Of a DNA stretch of 33,500 bases, positions 1-7,855 are shown one piece after another. The translations under genes and the position numbers were made by a program. The notes below the pieces were generated by a model. It was not told where the DNA came from. It made no database searches and was given only the letters and a program-made list of their open reading frames with translations. Every line of letters starts with the position of its first letter. Position 1 is the stretch's first letter. This stretch comes from Prevotellamassilia timonensis (GTDB taxonomy: Bacteria; Bacteroidota; Bacteroidia; Bacteroidales; Bacteroidaceae): assembly GCF_021531665.1 (NCBI RefSeq), contig NZ_JADYUH010000027.1:1-33500 (forward strand), written 5' to 3'.

Positions 1-179
1 CGCGTACGCTCGCTGTGTAGGGTTTGAAACGCCTCAATGTATGGTTCAATGTATAGTTTGTGTATAGTTTGCGCCTCAAACTATACATTCCGTAACGCAC
101 GATAAATCAGCAAAATGCAAGGTTGAATGTAGGGTTTTGTGTATAGTTTGTATAGTTTTTTTGTTTCCCCTTTTATTTA
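1..179 (+). repeat. Left copy of long interspersed repeat (TGTATAGTTTG family)
   Basis: This stretch is nearly identical, over its whole length, to the reverse complement of 32731-32908, with a handful of substitutions and one single-base indel concentrated around 95-130. It is built from degenerate 11-mers of the type TGTATAGTTTG, TGTAGGGTTTG and TGTATGGTTCA. It contains a perfect hairpin: TGTATAGTTTG at 61-71, loop CGCCT, and CAAACTATACA at 77-87. The sulfatase stop codon (TAA at 173-175) lies inside the repeat. The copy probably continues left of the window, because the right copy extends further with the same units. Confidence 0.9.
61..87. terminator. Hairpin inside left repeat, possible terminator of sulfatase gene
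   Basis: A perfect 11-bp stem (61-71 with 77-87) and 5-nt loop lie about 90 bp past the minus-strand sulfatase stop codon. There is no T-run directly after the stem on that strand, so termination is only a possibility. The structure is conserved in the right repeat copy (32822-32848) with a different loop sequence. Confidence 0.35.
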
Positions 180-1765
180 CGATATGGTGCGGGTCGTGTA
201 GCGTTTTCGCGTTTGGGAGTGACAAGTTCGCAGCCATACGTCGTGTCCTTCGCTATCCCCGCCGAGCGCAGTTCAGCGAGCACGATTGCCAGTCGGTCTG
301 CTTCGGCGGGTTGGGAGGAGTAGAGGTTGTTTGTTTCGCCGGGGTCTTTGCTCAGGTCATAGAGTTGCGGGGTGGAGAGATAGCCCGTTTCGATGTTCAC
401 GCTGTTGATTTTCGCTACTCCGTTGGAAGGTTCAATGTATTTCCAGCGTCCGCTTTGCAGCGAGAGCGTTCGGTTGGCAGCCATTTCGACGACAAACTCA
501 CGGTCGTCGTGATTGTGTCCGAGCCAGGTTTCCAAACTGTTTCGACTGTCCATGGCGGCACCGAGGGGCACTTGCGTTTCGATGAGGGCGGCGGAGCCTG
601 CCAGGAGGTCTATCTGAGAAATCAAAGCGTTGGAGGTTTCGCCGGCTGTGACGGTTCCCCTCCAACTGACAATGAACGGCACGCGGGTGCCGGCTTCAAA
701 GGCACTGTATTTTCCACCTCGGAAAGGTCCCCAAGGAGTGTGGTCGCCGTTGAGTGTGGCGGCTTGGTCTTGATAGCCGTCATCCAGAACGGGTCCGTTG
801 TCGCTGGTGAGAATGATGAGGGTGTTTTCGGTCAGTCCGTTCTCTTCCAGTGTTTTCATCACGTTGCCCACTGTTTCGTCAAATTGCAAGATGGCTTCGC
901 CGCGGAGTCCGAGTTCGCTCTTTCCTCGGAAACGCTCGTGGGGCATTCGGGGCACGTGAACGTCGTTGGTGCAGAGATACATGAAGAAGGGATGCGCTTT
1001 GTGGCTTTTGATGAAGCGCACGGCGGCGGCAGCGATGCTGTCGGCAATGTCCTCATCGCGCCAGAGGGCTTTTCCTCCACCTTTCATGTAGCCGATTCTT
1101 CCGATTCCATTCACGATGCTCTGATTGTGTCCGTGGCTGGATTTGAGTTTGGTCAGCAGTTCGGGATTGGCTGCGCCTGTGGGTTCTCCGGCGAAGTTGG
1201 ATGCGTAGCTGACGGAGATGGGTGCAGTAGGGTCGTAGTTCACGACCCTGCCGTTCTCGATGAAGACGCAGGGCACGCGGTCTGCGGTGGCAGCCATGAG
1301 ATAGTGGTGGTCAAATCCGATGTCTTGCGGCGTCATGTCGAGCGTGCCGTTCCAATCCTGTGTTCCGGTTTTGTCTCCGAGTCCGAGGTGCCATTTGCCG
1401 ATGGCAGCGGTGGCATAGCCTCGCTGCTTGAAGATGTCTGCCACGGTGGTTTGTTCGGGTCGAACAATCATTCCCGCGTTGCCGGCTGCGATGTTGGTGT
1501 CTTTGCGGCGGAAGCAGTATTCACCGGTCAGCAGGCTGTAGCGTGAGGGTGTGCTGGTCGAAGCGCAGGCGTGGGCATTGGTGAAGCGGATGCCTGAGGC
1601 GGCGAGTCGGTCCACGTTGGGTGTGCTGACGCGGGTGGCACCGTAGCAGGAGAGGTCACCATAGCCGAGGTCGTCCGCCACAATGACCACGACGTTCGGC
1701 AACTGTTGCGCACTCAGCGGAACTGCCATGGAAGCGAGGAGCCCTCCGAGTAGATGCTTTTTCAT
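173..1765 (-). CDS. Secreted serine-type sulfatase (arylsulfatase family S1)
   Basis: A 530-residue sulfatase that hydrolyses sulfate esters, probably on host or dietary glycans, in the periplasm or at the surface. A signal peptide is visible (KKHLLGGLLASMAVPLSAQQ). The metal-binding start of the fold follows (VADDLGYGD, Asp31-Asp32). The modification motif is S71-T-P-S-R75, followed by YSLLTG. Serine at the first position implies conversion to formylglycine by an anSME-type radical-SAM enzyme, which is not in this window. TSDNGP in the C-terminal half is the second metal motif. Length is typical of the family. The gene stands alone, with a -7 box about 120 bp upstream of the start. Its last codons run into the left repeat. 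The exact substrate cannot be read from the sequence. No SusC/SusD pair is adjacent, so it is an orphan sulfatase here. Confidence 0.93.
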   Translation of the reverse strand: MKKHLLGGLLASMAVPLSAQQLPNVVVIVADDLGYGDLSCYGATRVSTPNVDRLAASGIRFTNAHACASTSTPSRYSLLTGEYCFRRKDTNIAAGNAGMIVRPEQTTVADIFKQRGYATAAIGKWHLGLGDKTGTQDWNGTLDMTPQDIGFDHHYLMAATADRVPCVFIENGRVVNYDPTAPISVSYASNFAGEPTGAANPELLTKLKSSHGHNQSIVNGIGRIGYMKGGGKALWRDEDIADSIAAAAVRFIKSHKAHPFFMYLCTNDVHVPRMPHERFRGKSELGLRGEAILQFDETVGNVMKTLEENGLTENTLIILTSDNGPVLDDGYQDQAATLNGDHTPWGPFRGGKYSAFEAGTRVPFIVSWRGTVTAGETSNALISQIDLLAGSAALIETQVPLGAAMDSRNSLETWLGHNHDDREFVVEMAANRTLSLQSGRWKYIEPSNGVAKINSVNIETGYLSTPQLYDLSKDPGETNNLYSSQPAEADRLAIVLAELRSAGIAKDTTYGCELVTPKRENATRPAPYRK

Positions 1766-1781
1766 AGACTATAAGATTAAA

Positions 1782-1797
1782 GGGGTGTTCTAAAAAA
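1782..1797 (+). repeat. GGGGTGTTCTAAAAAA repeat end
   Basis: The sequence GGGGTGTTCTAAAA here matches the termini of the MITE-like unit near 32312-32502 and the block at 32247. A related TGTCCTAAAAATTGGGG lies about 50 bp downstream (1832-1850). The element sits in the 5' leader of the sulfatase gene, between its promoter and start codon, and looks like a remnant or solo end of the same repeat family. Confidence 0.5.
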
Positions 1798-1883
1798 GAA
1801 GGTTCTAAGATATGGAATAAGAAGCGCAAGGACTGTCCTAAAAATTGGGGAGTATCGCGGCATAAAAAAACGACACGACGCCA

Positions 1884-1891
1884 CAAAAGTA
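1884..1891 (-). promoter_or_regulatory. Bacteroidetes -7 promoter box for the sulfatase gene
   Basis: The minus strand reads TACTTTTG, a match to TAnnTTTG. It lies about 120 bp upstream of the sulfatase ATG and implies a leader of roughly 110 nt. No convincing TTTG -33 element is seen at the usual spacing. Confidence 0.55.
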
Positions 1892-1971
1892 ATACAATTT
1901 GAGCGTTCGTGCCGATGACTTTGTGCAAGAAGCACGTTTTTCACGGAACTATGGTTCCACTTCACGTCTTC

Positions 1972-2754
1972 TCATCTTCCGAGATAGTTGGCTTCCACGT
2001 ATTCTCCAAATTTGTCGCGATACATGTCTCCGAGGGGGAGCATATCTCCTGTGTCGAGCGTGATGCGGTTGCGGTTGATTTCCCGAACGGCTTTGAGGTT
2101 GATGATGTAGGAACGATGAATGCGCATGAAGTCCGAGGTCGGCAGTCGGTCTTCGATTTTCTTCATCGTCAGCAGTGCCATGACGGGTTTCTGTTTGTTC
2201 AAGAGGTGGAAGCGAAGATAGGAGCCCATGGACTCGACGTAGCAGATTTCGGAGATATTGAGGCGGATGACCTTGTAGTCCGTTTTGAGATAAATGATGT
2301 CTTCCTGGAGTTCGGATTGTTTCGCGGCAAGGGCAGAAGGAGCGGCGGGAGCGGGATGCGTGTACTCCTCCTTCCACTCCTCATCCTCTTTTTTCGTGAG
2401 TTCCACCAAGCGTTTCACCTTGCGGGCAGCATGCATGAACTCGTCCATGCCAAAAGGTTTCAGCAAGTAGTCCACAGCATCCACCTTGAAACCCTCCACG
2501 GCAAACTCAGAGTATGCCGTCGTGAAGACAATCAAAGGAGGTGAGAGGAGGGAACGCACGAAATCAATGCCGTTCAGTTCGGGCATGTTGATGTCAATGA
2601 AGATGGCGTCCACGGCATTTCCTGCCAAGAACTCCTTGGCTTCCACGGCGCTTTGACAAACGCCACTGAGGGTGAAAAAGGGCACTCGTTTCACATAACT
2701 TGCCAACTGTTGAAGGGCAAGAGGTTCATCATCAATGGCTAAAACTTTAATCAT
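1972..2754 (-). CDS. LytTR-family response regulator
   Basis: A 260-residue response regulator of the LytR/AlgR type. The N-terminal receiver domain (about residues 1-120) shows the acidic pocket D8-D9, phospho-acceptor D54 in IFIDINMPE, T78/T79 and K99 in LLKPF. The C-terminal half (about 150-255) is a LytTR DNA-binding domain, with the family pattern around FMRIHRSYIINLKAV and the LPLGDMYRDKF end. A charged linker lies between the two. The start codon overlaps the stop of the upstream kinase gene by 4 bp (ATGA), so the two are translationally coupled. It is expected to be phosphorylated by that kinase and to bind promoter DNA as a dimer. Targets are unknown. The neighbouring sulfatase, downstream on the same strand, has its own promoter and is only a guess as a target. 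Confidence 0.95.
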   Translation of the reverse strand: MIKVLAIDDEPLALQQLASYVKRVPFFTLSGVCQSAVEAKEFLAGNAVDAIFIDINMPELNGIDFVRSLLSPPLIVFTTAYSEFAVEGFKVDAVDYLLKPFGMDEFMHAARKVKRLVELTKKEDEEWKEEYTHPAPAAPSALAAKQSELQEDIIYLKTDYKVIRLNISEICYVESMGSYLRFHLLNKQKPVMALLTMKKIEDRLPTSDFMRIHRSYIINLKAVREINRNRITLDTGDMLPLGDMYRDKFGEYVEANYLGR

Positions 2755-4007
2755 GGTTCAGAAGGATGAAGAATGGGAATGACAAGCCGCACGCTATAGG
2801 TGTCGGTCTCGTTTTGAAGTTCAAGGGTGAAGTTGTTGCCGTAGAGCAGTTCCAATCTGCGCCGCGCGTTGGCAATGCCGACGCCGCTTTCTTCTATGGA
2901 GGATTGAGAGATGTTGTTCTTGCTGTTGCGGCAATGGAAGACTATGTTCTCTTCATCAACCTCAAGGCTGATGGAGATGAAACTGGGCTGGCGAAGACTG
3001 ATGCCGTGTTTGAAAGCATTCTCAAGAAAGGTTGTGAAAAGCACGGGCGGCACCTCAGCCTGTGGTGGAACGGAAGGGAGTTCCAACGAAATCTTCACGT
3101 CGTCCGAGAAGCGAATCTTCATGAGCGAAACATAGTGCGAAATGCTCTCAATTTCTTTCCGCAGAGGGATGAAGTGACGGTCTCCGTCATAGAGCAGATA
3201 GCGCATCATCTTTGAAAGAATCACAATCGTCTTCTTTGCCTTCTCGGGGTCAATGTCCACAAGCGCATGAATGTTGTTCAGCGTGTTCATGAAGAAATGC
3301 GGATTGATTTGGTATTTGAGATAGGCAATCTGATTCTCCAAGTTTTGTTTTTCCAGCTCTTCCAACTTGCGGCGGTCGGCAAGGGAGCGCACCGAGTTTT
3401 TGACGCCGAGATTAAGCGCGAGAATGAGGAGCACGACAGCGGTGGGGATGATGTCACGACTGAGCAAACCGAAGGGCGGACGGCCAAAGGGGGGACGCCC
3501 GTTCTTCTTGCCTGGTCGTCCCAGTCTTCCGTCGTGGTCATGGGGATGCGGTCTCTCACCTTTTTGATCAAGAGGACGTTCGGCGTGATTGTTCTTGTCG
3601 GATTTCTCAAACGGCGACGGCATGCCGTCATGCGAAGGATTGTGACCTCGTTCTTGCCGGAAGTGCTCACGATGCTCTCTGTCGTGAAAAGGCGGCGTAG
3701 AGAACTGATAGATTTCAAAAGGAACAAGAAGGAGAACAACTCCGAGCAAATAAGTCAATCGTTTTTTGTGATAGACAAAGAGCGGAGCGAGAAAAAGATT
3801 GTGCAGGAGGAATATGCCCCAATAGACAAGCAAATCCATCCAACTCATCTTGACGTCCAGCCAAGCGTCAAAGGTGGAGCTGCGTCCGTGGCTCACTTGA
3901 AAGTACATGAGCGCAAGGGGAACAAAGAAAATGAAGAGCCAAATGACAAGATAGGTTGTTTCTTCTTTCCTGTTCAGATGAAAAAAACGAAGATTCAGAT
4001 TCACCAT
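2751..4007 (-). CDS. LytS/YehU-type sensor histidine kinase with His-rich periplasmic loop
   Basis: A 418-residue membrane sensor kinase. Four membrane segments are visible (about 18-36, 57-79, 84-102 and 186-203), followed by a short coiled coil (208-230), a His_kinase domain with phospho-acceptor H237 in QINPHFFMNTLNN, and an HATPase domain with the N-box ENAFKHG and GVGIANARRRL. The loop between segments 3 and 4 (about 103-184) is highly charged and Pro/His-rich, with nine histidines, several in HxxxHxxH and HPHDHD spacing. By topology it faces the periplasm. The reading frame is open back to 4139, but the -7 box at 4095-4102 lies inside that extension, so the start at 4007 (MVNLNLRFF) is preferred. 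The gene overlaps the response regulator gene by 4 bp. The metal-sensing idea rests only on composition. Confidence 0.93.
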   Translation of the reverse strand: MVNLNLRFFHLNRKEETTYLVIWLFIFFVPLALMYFQVSHGRSSTFDAWLDVKMSWMDLLVYWGIFLLHNLFLAPLFVYHKKRLTYLLGVVLLLVPFEIYQFSTPPFHDREHREHFRQERGHNPSHDGMPSPFEKSDKNNHAERPLDQKGERPHPHDHDGRLGRPGKKNGRPPFGRPPFGLLSRDIIPTAVVLLILALNLGVKNSVRSLADRRKLEELEKQNLENQIAYLKYQINPHFFMNTLNNIHALVDIDPEKAKKTIVILSKMMRYLLYDGDRHFIPLRKEIESISHYVSLMKIRFSDDVKISLELPSVPPQAEVPPVLFTTFLENAFKHGISLRQPSFISISLEVDEENIVFHCRNSKNNISQSSIEESGVGIANARRRLELLYGNNFTLELQNETDTYSVRLVIPILHPSEP

Positions 4008-4094
4008 AGGAGGGGTGATGTGCAATGAAAAAGAAACGGACGAACTGCGCAAAAGGCAGACAACTGACGAAATTAAAGCAACATGATTGCGCGA

Positions 4095-4102
4095 CAAAAA
4101 TA
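4095..4102 (-). promoter_or_regulatory. -7 promoter box for the kinase/regulator operon
   Basis: The minus strand reads TATTTTTG, matching TAnnTTTG, 88 bp upstream of the chosen kinase start at 4007. Its position inside the longer open frame is the main argument against the upstream ATG at 4139. Confidence 0.55.
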
Positions 4103-4248
4103 AGTTTTTCTCCGTTCTTCTGCAAATAGTTTTTTCCAAACCCTGCTTTTTGTCGCTGAACCCAAAGCTCTGACAAAACCTGCGTCATGAATAGAAAACA
4201 TAAATGATAAACTTTGCCAAACTTTTTTTATTCATCATTTTAATTTGT

Positions 4249-4256
4249 TACTTTTG
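4249..4256 (+). promoter_or_regulatory. -7 promoter box for argH
   Basis: TACTTTTG matches TAnnTTTG, 86 bp before the argH ATG. The region upstream is AT-rich with several TTTG sequences, but none sits at an ideal spacing. Confidence 0.6.
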
Positions 4257-4341
4257 CCACGGAGTTAATGTATTTACTTTCCTTTCCGCAACGCCGGAAA
4301 AAAACGTTCCAGCCCAAAATTCAAAACACAAAAAATAATTC

Positions 4342-5679
4342 ATGAGACTCTGGCAAAAGAACACCATACCCACAGAAGAAATAGACCGCTTCACGGTCGG
4401 ACATGACCGCGAACTGGACGTGATGCTCGCAAAATGGGACGCACTGGGTTCGATGGCACACGTGACCATGCTCCACTCCATCGGACTCATTGACGACGAC
4501 GAACTGCCCTGCCTGCTGGCAGAACTGAAAAACATTGTCCGAGAAGCAGAAGAGGGTCGCTTCGTCATTGAAGACGGCATCGAGGACGTGCACTCCCAAG
4601 TGGAACTGACACTGACACGCAAACTCGGCGACATGGGAAAGAAAATCCACGCCGGACGCTCCCGCAACGACCAGGTGCTGCTGGACCTGAAACTCTTTGC
4701 CCGCGACGGGATTCGACGCGTGGCTGAAGCGGTGAAGAAACTCTCCGACGAACTCTTGGCGAAGAGCGAAGAATACAAAGACGTCGTGATGCCGGGCTAC
4801 ACGCACCTGCAAGTGGCAATGCCGTCAAGTTTCGGACTGTGGTTTGGCGCCTACGCCGAAAGCCTCACCGACGACCTGCTCCTGTTGGAAGCTGCCTACC
4901 GCCTGACAAACCGCAATCCGCTGGGCTCTGCGGCAGGCTACGGCTCTTCCTTCCCCTTGAACCGCACGATGACCACGGAACTGCTGGGCTTCGACGGTCT
5001 GAACTGGAACGTGGTCTATGCACAAATGGGACGCGGCAAGATGGAACGCGACGTGGCGTTTGCACTGGCGGGCATCGCCGGCACAGTCGCCAAACTGGCG
5101 TTCGACGCCTGTCTCTTCAACTCCCAAAACTTCGGATTCGTGAAACTGCCCGACGAATGCACCACGGGCTCAAGCATCATGCCTCACAAGAAAAATCCGG
5201 ATGTCTTTGAACTGATTCGTGCCCGCTGCAACCGCCTGCAAAACCTGCCACAAGAATTGATGGCGGTGATGAACAACCTGCCGAGCGGCTACTTCCGCGA
5301 CTTGCAGGAACTGAAGGAAGCATTCCTCCCTGCGTTCGACCGACTCATCGACTGCCTGCACATGGCTGCCTACACGGTGGAACGCATCAAGGTGAACGAA
5401 AGCATCATCGATGACCCACGCTACGACGCAATGTGGTCGGTGGAGGAGGTGAACCGCCGCGCCGCTGCCGGCATGCCTTTCCGCGATGCCTATCGCGAAG
5501 TGGGACTGGAAATCGAACGCGGCGAGTTCCGACCGGAGAAATGCCTGCGCCACACCCACGAGGGCAGCGTGGGAAATCTGTGTAACGCAGAAATCGCCCG
5601 ACGCTCCGCCGAACTCTTCCACTCCTTTGACTTTGCCCGCGTCGCAAAAGCCGAAAACAAACTGCTGGGAAGGGAATGA
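4342..5679 (+). CDS. argH: Argininosuccinate lyase
   Basis: A 445-residue cytosolic enzyme that cleaves argininosuccinate to arginine and fumarate, the last step of arginine synthesis. The N-terminus shows AGRSRNDQV, the substrate-binding signature of this subgroup. The fumarate lyase superfamily signature GSSIMPHKKNPD starts at residue 276 and carries the catalytic serine. HVTMLHSIGL and MPGYTHLQVAMPSSFG also match the family. Length is normal, although the C-terminal domain is slightly shorter than in the E. coli protein. No other arg gene is adjacent. The gene is followed after 52 bp by a lipoprotein gene on the same strand, and no terminator is seen before 10566. It may therefore head a transcript that also carries the three secreted proteins downstream. 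Confidence 0.97.
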   Translation: MRLWQKNTIPTEEIDRFTVGHDRELDVMLAKWDALGSMAHVTMLHSIGLIDDDELPCLLAELKNIVREAEEGRFVIEDGIEDVHSQVELTLTRKLGDMGKKIHAGRSRNDQVLLDLKLFARDGIRRVAEAVKKLSDELLAKSEEYKDVVMPGYTHLQVAMPSSFGLWFGAYAESLTDDLLLLEAAYRLTNRNPLGSAAGYGSSFPLNRTMTTELLGFDGLNWNVVYAQMGRGKMERDVAFALAGIAGTVAKLAFDACLFNSQNFGFVKLPDECTTGSSIMPHKKNPDVFELIRARCNRLQNLPQELMAVMNNLPSGYFRDLQELKEAFLPAFDRLIDCLHMAAYTVERIKVNESIIDDPRYDAMWSVEEVNRRAAAGMPFRDAYREVGLEIERGEFRPEKCLRHTHEGSVGNLCNAEIARRSAELFHSFDFARVAKAENKLLGRE

Positions 5680-5731
5680 GCATCCGGAATCACCCTTTTT
5701 TCTCTTCAACACTTTTGTCCTCTTCCATCTC

Positions 5732-6334
5732 ATGAAAACGCTGCCCCCATCTCTCCTTCGCCACGCTCTTTCCCTCATCCTGCTTTTGGCGGGAGCAACC
5801 GGACTCTGCACCGCGCTGACGGGTTGCACGGACACGGTGGAGGACCTCTACAGTCGCGAAGTCAAAGCCTATTTCTACTTTTCGCCCGTGACAGCGGCAT
5901 TCCCGCTGGAGGCAGCCGTCACCTCACCGGGAATGTGGACCACGGTGGAAGCCGTCAGCGAACGCACCTATCGTTTCGTCTCAAACGACGGACGCAACTC
6001 GGCACAGGCAACGTCCAACCCACAAAACGGAAGTTACTCACAACCGTTTGAGTGTGTGATGGGATTCATCGTCGGCACGCCCTCCGTGCCCGACCTCCAA
6101 ATGAACTTTGTGCCGATGGCATTCGACTTGGCTTGTCCAACCTGCTTCCACGGCACTCCCTCCAAAAACCATCGGCTGCGCTTCACGGGAGCCGGAAAAG
6201 AACAGGTGAACTGCTCCTTCTGCGGCGAAACCTTTGACCTGACCCAAAACGGCGCAGGCGACCAAGGAAACCGCCTGCTGCGCTATCCTCTGACCTACTC
6301 CGGCGCCACCAACGCTGTCTTCGTCAGAAACTGA
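5732..6334 (+). CDS. Cys-rich lipoprotein with Rieske-like or zinc-ribbon knuckles
   Basis: A 200-residue predicted lipoprotein. The signal peptide ends in a lipobox LTGC with lipidated Cys32, so it is anchored in the outer or inner membrane facing the periplasm. The reading frame is open upstream into argH, but the ATG at 5732 directly precedes a good signal sequence and is preferred. The C-terminal third has two knuckles, C135-P-T-C138-F-H140 and C161-S-F-C164-G, followed by FDLTQNG and an RYPLTY motif. The arrangement resembles Rieske-type proteins of Bacteroidales, but with CxxC in place of the second CxxH. A four-Cys zinc site or a 3Cys-1His iron-sulfur site are both possible. The family appears widespread in Bacteroidetes in my recollection, but I know no assigned function. 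Confidence 0.8.
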   Translation: MKTLPPSLLRHALSLILLLAGATGLCTALTGCTDTVEDLYSREVKAYFYFSPVTAAFPLEAAVTSPGMWTTVEAVSERTYRFVSNDGRNSAQATSNPQNGSYSQPFECVMGFIVGTPSVPDLQMNFVPMAFDLACPTCFHGTPSKNHRLRFTGAGKEQVNCSFCGETFDLTQNGAGDQGNRLLRYPLTYSGATNAVFVRN

Positions 6335-6371
6335 GAATCATTGACATATTACATAACTTTATCTAATCACC

Positions 6372-7796
6372 ATGAACAAAATTCCATTACTACTGGCTGT
6401 AGCCGCACTTTCGTCGGGAGCCTTACAGGTTCGTGCTGACGAGGTGAAACTCACCACGGGACTCACTCCGGGTGAGAAGCTTCAAGTTGCCTTCAACAGC
6501 GACGTGCAGCTAAAACTGACATGGGGAAACGACACCGAAGAAACGGTGAACTGCCCCGGCGGCCCCATGGAAATCGAGGTGAAGGACGCAGACCTCACCA
6601 TCTCCACGATTTCCGGAAAAATCTATTCGCTCTTCGTGCAGGGCAACAAACTCTCTGCACTTGACATTTCCAAAGCCACCAATCTGAGACAACTCTTTGC
6701 AGCAGACAACGAACTGACGGAACTCTCCACTACAAACTGCACCCTGCTCGAAGAAGTTGACGTGCAGGGCAACAAACTCACCGCGCTGGACCTCCAGAAA
6801 AACACCAAAATCAAGGACATCAACGTGGCGCAGAATGCCCTGACGGGCAGCAGCCTCAAACTCGCCACTTCCGCAAGAGTTCAGAACTACGTGACTGCCC
6901 ACAACGAACTGACCAGGGCTGCCTCCTTCTCCATGAACCTCTATGAAGTGAGCACGCTCTGGATGCAACACAACAAGGTCACCACTTCCCTCGCCCTGAA
7001 CGGAACGGAAAACCTGCGCTCCCTCTGCGCTTCCTCCAACGAACTGCCGGCAATCACCATGGGCAACGCCCCCGTGCTGAAAGAATGCTGGGTGGAAAAC
7101 AACAAACTGACTTCGCTGGACTTCAGCAAAGGAGCACCGGTGCTGGAAACCCTCGTTGCCAACGACAACGACCTCAGCGAAATCATCTACGATAAGAATT
7201 GTAAGGGCATCTTGGACTACGTCTATATCCAAAACAACGCGCTCTCCATCCCCTCCATGCCCAGCATCGCGAAAACCGGTGCCGTGAGCCACTATGCCCT
7301 GGCACCTCAGAGACCTTATCAGGCGGAAAGCTCCTACGAACTCAACACGCAGTATGACCTCAACATCTACAACAAAAACGGATTCGGAGTCAATTCCAAC
7401 CCCATCTTCACCTTTGTGAACGGAGAAGGCTACACGCTCGTGAAAGGAACGGACTACACTCAGACTGCCACCAGAAGAGTCACCTTCCTCAAATCACACG
7501 CCGACGTCATGCTCCACATGACTTCTGCCACCTACTATCCGAATCTGGAATTTGTCATCGGTCCCTTCACCGTGGGCGAGCCTTCAGGCATCACTGACGT
7601 GACGGTGAACAGCAACCTCTTCGTGGAAGGCGGCGTGGGCACACTGACCGTCAGCGCTTCCTCACCCGAAGCCCTCCGCGTCGTTTCTGCTGCCGGACAG
7701 ACCATTGTGGCAAAGACCGTTGCCAACGGAACCACCACGCTGTCTCTCCCCGCCGGCGTCTATGTCGTCAACGGAAAGAAAGTGCTCGTGCGCTGA
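6372..7796 (+). CDS. Secreted leucine-rich-repeat protein with T9SS-like C-terminal domain
   Basis: A 474-residue secreted protein. It has an N-terminal signal peptide (KIPLLLAVAALSSGALQVRA) and, from about 70 to 310, a series of irregular repeats of about 21-23 residues. These have cores such as LFVQGNKLSALDISK, LFAADNELTELS and VDVQGNKLTALDLQK, which identify bacterial leucine-rich repeats. A beta-rich segment follows. The last 70 residues end in LSLPAGVYVVNGKKVLVR, resembling the C-terminal sorting domains (Por secretion/T9SS type A) of Bacteroidetes. It is probably surface-displayed and binds protein or glycan ligands. It lies 59 bp upstream of the M60 peptidase gene, and co-expression is likely. 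The binding partner is unknown, and no T9SS machinery gene is in the window. Confidence 0.85.
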   Translation: MNKIPLLLAVAALSSGALQVRADEVKLTTGLTPGEKLQVAFNSDVQLKLTWGNDTEETVNCPGGPMEIEVKDADLTISTISGKIYSLFVQGNKLSALDISKATNLRQLFAADNELTELSTTNCTLLEEVDVQGNKLTALDLQKNTKIKDINVAQNALTGSSLKLATSARVQNYVTAHNELTRAASFSMNLYEVSTLWMQHNKVTTSLALNGTENLRSLCASSNELPAITMGNAPVLKECWVENNKLTSLDFSKGAPVLETLVANDNDLSEIIYDKNCKGILDYVYIQNNALSIPSMPSIAKTGAVSHYALAPQRPYQAESSYELNTQYDLNIYNKNGFGVNSNPIFTFVNGEGYTLVKGTDYTQTATRRVTFLKSHADVMLHMTSATYYPNLEFVIGPFTVGEPSGITDVTVNSNLFVEGGVGTLTVSASSPEALRVVSAAGQTIVAKTVANGTTTLSLPAGVYVVNGKKVLVR

Positions 7797-7855
7797 CCAA
7801 AACGGCAGATTCACTCCTTTATATATATAATAGAATATAAACACACAGAAATCAC

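Noticed and set aside
137-1546. Long plus-strand open frame of 469 codons opposite the sulfatase gene
   Set aside because: The minus strand encodes a full sulfatase with signal peptide and motifs. The plus frame starts in the repeat and has a composition typical of antisense shadow frames (Val, Gly, Phe and His rich).
4008-4139. N-terminal extension of the histidine kinase frame (44 extra codons)
   Set aside because: It overlaps a -7 promoter box at 4095-4102 and does not add a recognisable membrane or signal segment that the kinase needs.
6341-6369. TTGACA followed by TAATCA upstream of the LRR gene, and TAACTTTA at 6354-6361
   Set aside because: Either would place the transcription start at or almost at the ATG at 6372, leaving no leader; the first is also not the promoter type of this group.
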